Positions 37,600 to 44,126 of a DNA stretch of 64,000 nt are shown here, piece by piece. The number at the start of each line of letters is the position of its first letter. Position 1 is the stretch's first letter. Source of the stretch: Desulforamulus profundi (GTDB lineage Bacteria; Bacillota_B; Desulfotomaculia; Desulfotomaculales; Desulfotomaculaceae); the NCBI RefSeq assembly GCF_002607855.1, contig NZ_AWQQ01000042.1, positions 62,001-126,000 on the forward strand. The letters run 5' to 3'. The notes under the pieces are model-generated. The model searched no databases and had not been told where the DNA came from. It saw nothing but the letters and a program-made list of their open reading frames with translations. Made by a program: the position numbers and the translations under genes.

Positions 37600-38810
37600 A
37601 ACGCCGCATCAGGTTGATTATACTGGTTTTACTTATTTGCTTAACCGCCGGTTGCTGGGATATGCGGGAAGTAGAGGATCTCGGTTATGTTATGGCTATG
37701 GCCATCGATAGGGGCCCTCAGGAGCAGATCCGGATCATTGCCCAGGTACCAAATCCGCGTGTACTCGGAGGTGGAGCGCGGGGAGGAGTTACACCCGGGG
37801 CCAGTATTGCTGCCAAGCCTTACCGCAACTATGAGGGAACCGGCCCCACGATTTTTGATGCGCTGCGGGAGATTTCCCATGAATCATCCCGGCGGCTGTT
37901 TTTTGCCCAGAATCGTACCCTTATCTTCAGTGAAGCAATGGCTGAAAAAGGTGTATATGATGTACTCGACTTTTTAAAACGCAGTGTAGAGATCCGGCGT
38001 GGTTTAACAATGGTCTTCGTTGCCCGCGGAGAACCGGCCAAAATACTCGATACTCCTAACCCCCATGCTATTTTACCGGCGCTCCGTATAGATGACATCA
38101 TACGCTGGCGGGGACAAACTTCCAGGTTTGCACCTGTTCCTCTATCCCGGTTTCTGGAATCTCTTAGCCTGGAAGGACAGGAACCTTATGCAGGTGTAAT
38201 TGAAGTGGCTTCTAACCCTACGGCACAAGTCAAGGAGGGTGAAAAGGCAGCTCCCGAACCGTCCTCAACCATCCGGCTTACCGGGGCCGCCCTCTTCCGT
38301 AATGACCGTATGGCGGGGTTTCTTGATGAAACCGAAACTCGCGGACTTTTATGGGTACTCAACGAGGTGAGAGGAGGGCAAATTGTTTTCCCTTGCCCCG
38401 GCCAGGAGGGTAAAAAGGTTACCGTAGAAATTATACGTGCCAATGCTAAGATTGAACCGGAAATTACAGAAGAGGGAATTATTATGACGGTAAAAATCCA
38501 GGAAGAAGGTAACCTTGTTGAAGTGGAAGGACCCCTTGATGTCTCTAAACCGGAGGTAATTAAAGAACTGGACCGTTTGCACGCCGCGGCTATAGGTAAT
38601 GAAGTAATGGCTGCCGTTTACAAAGCACAGGAATTGGGCTCCGACGCCTTCGGTTTCGGAGAAGCGTTCCGACGTAAATTCCCCCGGGAATGGAAGAAAA
38701 TTAAGAAAGACTGGCCGGAAATTTTTACGGGCATTGAGGTACGTGTCCAGGTAGTTGCCCACATTCGACGCATGGGGATGATCGTCCAGCCACCGCTTTT
38801 GGTTCATTAA
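37596..38810 (+). CDS. Germination lipoprotein, Ger(x)C family
   Basis: C-subunit of the germinant receptor, a lipoprotein on the outer face of the inner spore membrane. The signal (RLIILVLLICLTAGC) ends in the lipobox LTAGC with Cys at residue 20, followed by WDMREVEDLGYVMAMAIDRG. 404 residues, intact. The C-terminal domain contains MVKIQEEGNLVEVEGPLDVSKP-like sequence and ends with the RVQVVAHIRRMGMI typical of the family. TTG 37596 overlaps the gerA stop. Confidence 0.9.
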   Translation: MKRRIRLIILVLLICLTAGCWDMREVEDLGYVMAMAIDRGPQEQIRIIAQVPNPRVLGGGARGGVTPGASIAAKPYRNYEGTGPTIFDALREISHESSRRLFFAQNRTLIFSEAMAEKGVYDVLDFLKRSVEIRRGLTMVFVARGEPAKILDTPNPHAILPALRIDDIIRWRGQTSRFAPVPLSRFLESLSLEGQEPYAGVIEVASNPTAQVKEGEKAAPEPSSTIRLTGAALFRNDRMAGFLDETETRGLLWVLNEVRGGQIVFPCPGQEGKKVTVEIIRANAKIEPEITEEGIIMTVKIQEEGNLVEVEGPLDVSKPEVIKELDRLHAAAIGNEVMAAVYKAQELGSDAFGFGEAFRRKFPREWKKIKKDWPEIFTGIEVRVQVVAHIRRMGMIVQPPLLVH

Positions 38811-38856
38811 ATAATTGCATTTAAAACTCAAACCCTTTGAGACAGGATGGTTGAGA

Positions 38857-39096
38857 ATGCTGTTAGATGTTTTGCTGATTTTAACCGGCTTTGCGGTTAT
38901 CGTCGCCATAGAGCTGCCCAGGTTAATTAAACAAAAAATTTACCGCGAAATAGTAATTTTCTTTGTTTTGATTGCCCTTGGAATCACTTTAAGTCTGGGT
39001 CAAGTTTTGCAACTGCCCATACCGAATGTTACAAAGGGCATTGAAACAGTTACTCGCCCGATATTTAAGGCCGTGGAAAGGATCCTTTTACCATGA
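38857..39096 (+). CDS. Small membrane protein after gerC
   Basis: 79 residues with two hydrophobic segments (MLLDVLLILTGFAVIVAIEL and IVIFFVLIALGITLSL) separated by a basic loop (RLIKQKIYRE), ending in LP-rich sequence. Similar small proteins follow ger operons in other spore-formers, but I do not recognise a named family. ATG 38857 behind GGATGG; TTG 38851 is an alternative. Confidence 0.6.
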   Translation: MLLDVLLILTGFAVIVAIELPRLIKQKIYREIVIFFVLIALGITLSLGQVLQLPIPNVTKGIETVTRPIFKAVERILLP

Positions 39097-39160
39097 ATAA
39101 AAACCAGTTTTCTTCTACGACCCTCCACAAATTCAGTAAATGGGACATGGGTGCCAGGCA

Positions 39161-39270
39161 GTGCGACCGAGCAAGGGCGCGTCATATAGCGGGTGCGAAT
39201 CCCGCCCGGTAAGGTCTAGCCAACCACCGGTAGCGAGTCTTGGAGCAGGCGATCGGTCGGGAGCGCCCTT
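39161..39270 (+). mobile_element. Structured RNA remnant, possibly group II intron domain I
   Basis: Starts GTGCGACC, has a GCGGG-TGCGAAT-CCCGC hairpin and GGTAAGGTCTAGCCAACCAC-type sequence that resembles the 5' domain of bacterial group II introns. No reverse transcriptase or domain V was found. Two complementary pairs are interleaved: GACCGA (39165) with TCGGTC (39253), and AAGGGCGC (39173) with GCGCCCTT (39263), which would make a pseudoknot. The assignment rests on memory of intron 5' ends and is uncertain. Confidence 0.4.
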
Positions 39271-39274
39271 TCGA

Positions 39275-39441
39275 AGGATTGATCCATCATTCTGACCGTG
39301 GGGTTCGTTCAATATGCCAGTCATGCCTATCAGGCTCTGCTTTGTGAAAACGGCTTTGCCCCCAGCATGAGCCGCAAGGGGAAAGGACGCCCCGGGGAGA
39401 GATTGGGCGCTTTATTGGACAGAATAGAAAGGAAGAAATAA
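39275..39441 (+). pseudogene. IS3-family transposase (OrfB) remnant
   Basis: Translation gives GLIHHSDRGV and, after a shift of a few bases, QYASHAYQALLCENGFAPSM followed by SRKGKG. HHSDRG holds the second catalytic Asp of the IS3/IS150 DDE integrase core, and SHAYQALL...SMSRKG is the sequence that normally follows. The usual continuation (NCYDNA...ESF) is replaced by an unrelated short end (RPGERLGALLDRIERKK) and a stop. N- and C-terminal parts are gone, so the element is dead. Confidence 0.75.
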
Positions 39442-39467
39442 AAATAAAAACAAAACCAAAATATATC

Positions 39468-39496
39468 TCGACATTTGTCGTACATTGTCATATAAT
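39468..39496 (+). promoter_or_regulatory. Sigma-A promoter of a candidate small RNA
   Basis: TCGACA (39468), 17-base spacer, TATAAT (39491). The -35 box and the adjoining TTTGTCG form an inverted pair CGACA/TGTCG that also resembles half-sites of Spo0A boxes. Confidence 0.55.
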
Positions 39497-39502
39497 TGAC
39501 CA

Positions 39503-39562
39503 TGTGCATAGCACACCCGCCTTTTTATTTTTTGTCTAGCTCGGCTTTTGCCGAGTCTTTTT
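39503..39562 (+). ncRNA. Candidate small RNA of about 60 bases
   Basis: The expected start of the preceding promoter is followed within 40 bases by an intrinsic terminator and no open frame. The transcript would contain a small GTGC-ATA-GCAC hairpin, a pyrimidine-rich single-stranded stretch (CCCGCCTTTTTATTTTTTG) and the terminator stem CTCGGC/GCCGAG. Confidence 0.45.
39540..39562 (+). terminator. Intrinsic terminator
   Basis: CTCGGC-TTTT-GCCGAG perfect stem followed by TCTTTTT. Ends the candidate small RNA. Confidence 0.85.
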
Positions 39563-39617
39563 GTTTTCAGGGTAATTTCAGATCCTTTTGGTGATACTTT
39601 CCCTTAAAAGGAGGGTG

Positions 39618-39728
39618 ATGGGAAATACTATGGATAAAAACGTTATTACCTTGCTGGCAACCCTGGCGGTGGCTGCCCTATCCTTTACATATCTTTATTA
39701 CACCCGTTTCATCAAAAAGAAAAATTAG
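39618..39728 (+). CDS. Small single-span membrane peptide
   Basis: A 36-residue frame (or 32 from ATG 39630): MDKNVITLLATLAVAALSFT then YLYYTRFIKKKN. One membrane helix with a basic tail KKK, typical of small bacterial membrane peptides. AAAAGGAGGG lies directly upstream, only 2 bases from ATG 39618 and 14 from ATG 39630, so the start is unclear. Not recognised as a named family. Confidence 0.5.
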   Translation: MGNTMDKNVITLLATLAVAALSFTYLYYTRFIKKKN

Positions 39729-39806
39729 GGTTTGTTTGAGACTAAGACAAGATGTCATAAAAATGTAACTTTTCCGAAAAAGGTTTTTGATCATTAACAG
39801 CCAATT

Positions 39807-39834
39807 AACCCCTTAAGAATTTAACAAGGGGGTT
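39807..39834 (+). promoter_or_regulatory. Hairpin hiding the ribosome site of the TM1266-like gene
   Basis: AACCCCTT (39807-39814) pairs with AAGGGGGTT (39826-39834), and AAGGGGG is the ribosome site of the gene that starts at 39837. Folding would block translation; it may also act as a weak terminator because T residues follow. Confidence 0.55.
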
Positions 39835-39836
39835 TT

Positions 39837-40097
39837 ATGATGGAAAACAGTGTAGGCGGCGTGGTCATTGTTGTGGAGGATCGTGAGAAGCTGGCCCCAA
39901 AGGTCAATGGTATTCTTACGGAGTATGGGGATTTGATTGTGGGCCGGGTTGGTCTGCCTTACCGGGAAAAGAATAAATACGTGATTACCATTGTGGTGGA
40001 CGGTGACGTTGCGCTGGTCAATGAAATGGTCGGCAAACTGGACAGCCTGGGAGAGGTTCAGGTCAAGCTGGCCCTGAGCGGCGCTTGCAATCCATAA
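39837..40097 (+). CDS. TM1266-type iron-only hydrogenase system regulator
   Basis: 86 residues with an ACT/NikR-C-like ferredoxin fold: VGGVVIVVEDREKLAPKVNGILTEYGDLIVGRVGLPYREKNKYVITIVVDGDVALVNEMVGKLDSLGEVQV (split here over several motifs). The family is annotated as putative regulator of iron-only hydrogenase systems because of its neighbours in other genomes; no hydrogenase gene lies in this window. Two ATG codons (39837 and 39840) are possible starts. Confidence 0.75.
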   Translation: MMENSVGGVVIVVEDREKLAPKVNGILTEYGDLIVGRVGLPYREKNKYVITIVVDGDVALVNEMVGKLDSLGEVQVKLALSGACNP

Positions 40098-40109
40098 AGT
40101 GAGCTTTTT

Positions 40110-40140
40110 AAGAGGTGTCTCCAAGGAAACACCTCTTTTT
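40110..40140 (+). terminator. Intrinsic terminator after the TM1266-like gene
   Basis: AAGAGGTGT and ACACCTCTT form a perfect 9-bp stem followed by TTT. Confidence 0.85.
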
Positions 40141-40175
40141 GTATCAGTATATCTTTACCAATGGGAGGGCTGAAG

Positions 40176-40451
40176 ATGGATTTACTAAAGGTGCTGGAGA
40201 GATTACGGGAAGAAAAACCTGAAGTGGCCGCAGCCATTGGCAACTTACGACAGGCCGTTTTGGCAAACGCCACGCTGGACGTGAAAACCGCCAACCTGGT
40301 GGCCATAGGAATAGCCGCGGCCATCCGCAATCAGGATGCTTTAACGGGGCATATCAAGCTGGCCAAAGAAGCGGGGGCCGCCAAAGATGAGGTGATTGGC
40401 GCCGTCCTGCTGGCCATTCCCCCCGGCTTGAATTCAAGGAGGGTCATTTAA
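40176..40451 (+). CDS. Carboxymuconolactone decarboxylase-like (AhpD fold) protein
   Basis: About 91 residues with the helical CMD/AhpD layout (TANLVAIGIAAAIRNQDALTGHIKLAKEAGAAKDEVIGAVLLAI). The CxxC pair of peroxidase-active AhpD proteins is missing (RNQDALTGH instead), so a redox role is unlikely. The end (PPGLNSRRVI) lies next to a C run and may be frame-shifted. ATG 40176 is preferred because GGGAGG lies between it and the upstream ATG 40161. Confidence 0.65.
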   Translation: MDLLKVLERLREEKPEVAAAIGNLRQAVLANATLDVKTANLVAIGIAAAIRNQDALTGHIKLAKEAGAAKDEVIGAVLLAIPPGLNSRRVI

Positions 40452-40479
40452 AAGCACCGTGTTTTGACGCGATGCTTTT
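40450..40479. terminator. Bidirectional terminator, CMD-like gene and crp
   Basis: AAAAGCA and TGCTTTT pair, with further CGTG/CGCG pairing inside, between two convergent genes. Confidence 0.55.
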
Positions 40480-40480
40480 G

Positions 40481-41164
40481 TTATCTCAATAAATCTTCCA
40501 GTTTTCCTTTGTCCAGGACCATGATTTGCTGCCGGTCCACGTCAATAGCGCCAGCCCGTTTAAAACTGTTTAACATCCGGTTGATGGTTTCCCGGGAACT
40601 GCCGGTGAGGTTGGCCAGTTCCTGGTTGGTAAGGTTGAAGTTAATCAGGATGCCCCCGGGTTTTTTAATGCCATGTTCTTCGGCCATTTTAATCAGGGCA
40701 AAGGCCAGCCGGCGAGCGGTATCATGCAGGGCCAAATTCATCACCTTTTCCTGGGCGGTTCGCAGGCGCCGGGACATGATGTGCAGCATTCCCAAAGCCA
40801 TACTGGGGTTTTGACTGATCAGCCTTTCAATGTCCTGGTTGCGCAGCACCCCCACCACGCTGTCTTCCTGTACTTCAGCGGTGGCGGGGTAATCTCCGCC
40901 GTCGAAAAGAACCACTTCCGCAAAGACTTCACCGGGGTTCACAAAATGCAGGATGTGTTCCCGGCCGTCTTCCAACCGCTTGGTCAGTTTAATTAAACCG
41001 GATTTTAAAATGTAGAGCGCTTCCCCGGGTTCGCCCTCCATAAAGATAAAACGTCCCTTTTGGTAACTGCGCTCCAGCAGCAGGTTGGAGATTTCCTGCA
41101 GTTGCTCTTCCGGCAAACCGTAAAAAAGCGGAATCCTCAGTAGATATTCCAAATTACTTCCCAA
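40481..41164 (-). CDS. Crp/Fnr family transcriptional regulator
   Basis: About 227 residues: a cyclic-nucleotide-binding-like domain (FIFMEGEPGEALYILKSGLIKLTK; NPGEVFAEVVLFDGGDYPATAEV), a dimer helix (ALGMLHIMSRRLRTAQEKVMNL) and a winged helix (LTNQELANLTGSSRETINRMLNSF). SSRETINR is the recognition helix of the Fnr subgroup. No N-terminal Cys cluster is visible, so it is not an oxygen-sensing Fnr of the classical type; effector unknown. TTG 41164 is preferred over GTG 41173 because TAGGGGG directly abuts the latter. Confidence 0.8.
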   Translation of the reverse strand: MGSNLEYLLRIPLFYGLPEEQLQEISNLLLERSYQKGRFIFMEGEPGEALYILKSGLIKLTKRLEDGREHILHFVNPGEVFAEVVLFDGGDYPATAEVQEDSVVGVLRNQDIERLISQNPSMALGMLHIMSRRLRTAQEKVMNLALHDTARRLAFALIKMAEEHGIKKPGGILINFNLTNQELANLTGSSRETINRMLNSFKRAGAIDVDRQQIMVLDKGKLEDLLR

Positions 41165-41176
41165 TACCCACACCCC

Positions 41177-41934
41177 CTACTGATTTAACTTGCAGGACCT
41201 CCTGCGGACGGTCTGGATGACCGTGGACTGGCTGTCCCAGCATGGGGCTTCCGGTTAAACCCACCGAAAATTTCTATGTCATCAAAACCGGCGGCATGTA
41301 AAAAATTCTCCAACTCCGCCTTGGTTATGGGGCGCAGGGGAACCTGACCGCTGCCCAGACTGCGCTGGCTGCCGTCACTGCCGTTTTTGATCAGGGTGGT
41401 TTTGAAGTCGATCAAGCCGTCGGGCCGGAAATCATACTGCCGGGTAAAAATGATTCCCGCCTGGTTATTCACAATATCGGGCAGTTGAGTGATACTGCCT
41501 TTTAAAATGCGGTCGTAATTGATCGTCTGAAGAATCAGTGTGCCCCCGTGGTAAAGGCGTTCTTTCATTTGGGTAAGGGCGGTGACAATGTCTTTGTCCG
41601 TCAGCAGGTGGACCAGTGAATTGCCGATACAGATCACCGCATCAAATTTACCATCGATATCTTCCAGGTTTCTCATGTCCCCGGTACGGAAGTCAACGGC
41701 CAGTCCTTCCCTGCGGGCCTTTTCCCGGGCCATTTTAATCATTTCCTGCTCGTAATCCACGCCCACCACACTAAGGCCCCACCTGGCAAACTCCAGAGCG
41801 TAATTACCCGAACCGCAGGCCAGGTCCAATACCCTGCTGGCCCCAAGGTCACCAAAGACCTGCCGGAAAAATTTCAGTTGTCCTTCTCCTGCCGGAAAAA
41901 TGTCGTCATAATACTGGCTTAGTTCTTTATACAT
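41177..41934 (-). CDS. Class I SAM-dependent methyltransferase (end frame-shifted)
   Basis: SAM-binding Rossmann domain: VLDLACGSGNYALEFARWG (motif I), VVGVDYEQEMIKMAREK (motif II), FDAVICIGNSLVHL (post I). Substrate unknown. In the present frame the protein ends at 41185 with a low-complexity tail; restoring a G at about 41236 gives HAGDSQSTVIQTVRRR and an end at 41177, which looks more like the family's last strand. ATG 41934 (MYKELSQYYDDIF) is the natural start. It precedes crp in the same direction. Confidence 0.8.
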
Positions 41935-42016
41935 ACTGCACCTCAAAGATTTTTTTATATTTTACCCGGTAAATTTTTGTCTATGGTTGTTTTCATTGTA
42001 ATGGAAGGAGAAAAAT

Positions 42017-42160
42017 ATGGCAATCATGGGGATAGGGGTGGTGACACAGAAAAATTGCTACCGCTGCCATCAAACCGTGCTCAGCACAACCAACGAAACA
42101 CCATCGGGTAAAAGCCGCTATTGTTGGAATTGTCACCGCAATACACCACATTCACTTTAA
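42017..42160 (+). CDS. Small zinc-ribbon protein (47 residues)
   Basis: CYRCHQTVL...SRYCWNCHRNTPHSL has two CxxC knuckles spaced about 24 residues apart, a minimal zinc ribbon. GGAAGGAG lies 7-12 bases before ATG 42017, which strongly supports translation. No named family is recognised; such proteins often bind RNA or partner proteins. Confidence 0.65.
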   Translation: MAIMGIGVVTQKNCYRCHQTVLSTTNETPSGKSRYCWNCHRNTPHSL

Positions 42161-42422
42161 AACAACTTTTTGAAAGGGGCAAAGACTGGCGGCAGGCCTC
42201 CCGGCAGGAAATGCGTTACTGGTCTGTCCCGGGTACATTTAACACGGGGATTTTTGTTTCACCCTGGGCTTTAAGCGCCTTGCTGACTGTCAACATGCTG
42301 GCCTGCACCGCCAGGCGAATGGGGGCTTTCCTGAAAAAAGAGCCCGGCGTTCCTGCCGTAACCTCCTGGCTCTTTCCTTCATAAGATGTCATAAGACTAT
42401 TTGACGAAAGGAAGGGACAGAG
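42161..42422. other. 260-base gap between zinc-ribbon and LysM genes
   Basis: A frame of 87 codons crosses it but starts inside the zinc-ribbon gene in another phase, lacks a ribosome site and has no family likeness; I treat it as chance. A hairpin AAAGAGCC/GGCTCTTT at 42337-42375 may terminate the upstream gene. A structured leader is possible, but I recognise none. Confidence 0.35.
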
Positions 42423-43610
42423 ATGGCCGTATATATTGTTCAACCAGGGGATACCCTTTCCAGAATTGCCCGGTGCTTTAATACGACGGTTGCGGAACTC
42501 CAACGATTAAATCCTCAAATCGCAAATATTAATGAAATCTTTGTGGGACAGCAGATCACGGTACCGGATACAGTGACCCCTACTACCACTCCCACTCCCG
42601 CCGGCCAGGAAGAACTCATCCGGCGGTACAGATCCATCATTGATGCTGTACTGAGAAATCAAGGGCTGACCGGTGCACCATTTTCAGTGCGGTTGGTTGG
42701 CGGCTTGTTATATATTCTGGTGTTAAACAGTAGTACTTACCGTTTGGGTGAACCGGTGCAAATCAGGTTGTTCAAAGTCAATGTAACAAACCGGCCCATT
42801 GTGTTGAGGTACACCACAGGTCAGCGGTTTGAACTGGTTGTGCGCAGGGCTGCTGACAATGTGGAGATATGGCGCTATTCCCGGGGCAGGTTCTTTACCC
42901 AGGTAACCGCCACCATTACCATTCGTCCGAATCAATTTGCCATTTACGGTTTCACCTGGGATCAAATCAACAACCTGGGTAACCAGGTCAGTCCCGGAAA
43001 CTTTATCCTGGAAGCTTTTAACGTAGCGCAGGGATTTAGAGACGTACCCATTCGTATTGGATTTAGAATTGAAAGGGGCGTTATTCCTACTCCTACTCCC
43101 ACTGTACCGCCCGTTGAGTGCACCGGCGAAAACCTGCTACGGAACCCCAATTTTGAAAGCTGGACCAGCGCCACCCAGCCGCGGGATTGGGTCGCCACCA
43201 ATGTACGCCGCTCCACCGTTGCTTTCACCGGTAGATTTGCGGTGGAAATGGGGAACATTCCGGATGAACCGGCCACCCTGTCCCAGACATTCCCCATCGC
43301 TCCGGGCAGCAATAACCGGGTCAGCTTCCGGGTTGCCGAGGACGTGGAGGGTTCCAGGATGGGCAACTTCACCTTCGGCGTCCAGGTCTTCTTCCGCAAC
43401 CGGGCCGGCACAGTAGTAGGAGTGGCGCCCCAGGGACCCTTCTCGCCGGCCCTGATCGAAGATGAAGTTTACGAACTGTTTACCTTCACCACCGGTCGGG
43501 TGCCCGCAACAGCGGTGACCGCTGAGCTGCGCTTTACCTTTACCCCTCGTACCACAAACCGCAGCCGCATTCGCATAGACAGCGCCGAATTCCGCTGCCT
43601 GAGTCTGTAA
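42423..43610 (+). CDS. LysM-domain protein with BsuPI and carbohydrate-binding-like domains
   Basis: 395 residues, no signal peptide. Residues 2-48 are one LysM repeat (YIVQPGDTLSRIARCFNTTV...IFVGQQITVP). A Thr/Pro linker leads to a BsuPI-like beta domain (about 75-205; FKVNVTNRPIVLRYTTGQRFEL). A second TPTPT linker joins a C-terminal jelly-roll-like module (about 225-393; NLLRNPNFESW...ALRFAVEMG-like). The absence of a signal suggests a spore coat or cortex protein deposited from the mother cell, inferred from similar LysM spore proteins. Confidence 0.75.
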   Translation: MAVYIVQPGDTLSRIARCFNTTVAELQRLNPQIANINEIFVGQQITVPDTVTPTTTPTPAGQEELIRRYRSIIDAVLRNQGLTGAPFSVRLVGGLLYILVLNSSTYRLGEPVQIRLFKVNVTNRPIVLRYTTGQRFELVVRRAADNVEIWRYSRGRFFTQVTATITIRPNQFAIYGFTWDQINNLGNQVSPGNFILEAFNVAQGFRDVPIRIGFRIERGVIPTPTPTVPPVECTGENLLRNPNFESWTSATQPRDWVATNVRRSTVAFTGRFAVEMGNIPDEPATLSQTFPIAPGSNNRVSFRVAEDVEGSRMGNFTFGVQVFFRNRAGTVVGVAPQGPFSPALIEDEVYELFTFTTGRVPATAVTAELRFTFTPRTTNRSRIRIDSAEFRCLSL

Positions 43611-43614
43611 GAAA

Positions 43615-43648
43615 AATCCCCAGGGGTGTTAAAAACCCCCTGGGGATT
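43615..43648. terminator. Bidirectional terminator, LysM gene and fmdB-like gene
   Basis: AATCCCCAGGGG and CCCCTGGGGATT form a perfect 12-bp stem with A-rich and T-containing flanks. It touches the stop of the convergent zinc-ribbon gene. Confidence 0.85.
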
Positions 43649-43871
43649 AATGTTTACAGGCACTGCAATTGCTGGAAGTGCAGCCTTTGCAGCTGTCTCC
43701 CCGGCTACCGGCCAGCGCACCGGGATTATTGAGGATAAAACCGGACATCACCCTGCCGGGGCCGGGGGCCTGGCAGGCGGGGCAGGTCAGGTTTTGGCCT
43801 TCTTCCCCCATGTCACAGAGTTTTTGAAATTTGTGATCGCACTTGCCGCAGCGGAATTCATAGATAGGCAT
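43647..43871 (-). CDS. FmdB family zinc-ribbon protein
   Basis: 74 residues: MPIYEFRCGKCDHKFQKLCD then LTCPACQ, the FmdB/CxxC_CxxC_SSSS zinc ribbon, and a Cys-rich tail (CKGCTSSNCSACKH). The family includes a putative regulator of formamidase genes, but most members are uncharacterised. ATG 43871 is the conserved start; an ATG two codons earlier (43877) is closer to GGAGGTG. Confidence 0.85.
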   Translation of the reverse strand: MPIYEFRCGKCDHKFQKLCDMGEEGQNLTCPACQAPGPGRVMSGFILNNPGALAGSRGDSCKGCTSSNCSACKH

Positions 43872-44126
43872 GATCATGGCACCTCCATTCTCGAAAGTAT
43901 GACCACAATTCTTAGTTAAAACCACCTTTTGAGAATTGTCAAGGCCCCCTGTTACTTCGAGGAAGACAATCCGGTTATATTAGTAATAAAGGGGAAGTGC
44001 AAGGCAAAGGACGAGCTGCTGCAAGGTCGAATCATACGAATTATAAAGAATTTTGTAAGAAAATAAAGGTTTTCATCATATTTGCAAGAAATAGTTAGTA
44101 CAGTAATAGAGCGGGGAGGTTTTTTT

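Noticed and set aside
39161..39251. tRNA-like or cobalamin-riboswitch segment
   Set aside because: GGGTGCGAATCCC recalls a T-arm loop, but no cloverleaf or B12-box could be placed.
42161..42260. Cyclic-di-GMP riboswitch before the LysM gene
   Set aside because: GGGGCAAAG is suggestive, but the conserved tetraloop receptor and second stem are missing.
42121..42384. 87-codon plus-strand frame between the zinc-ribbon and LysM genes
   Set aside because: Begins inside the zinc-ribbon gene in another phase, no ribosome site, no domain.
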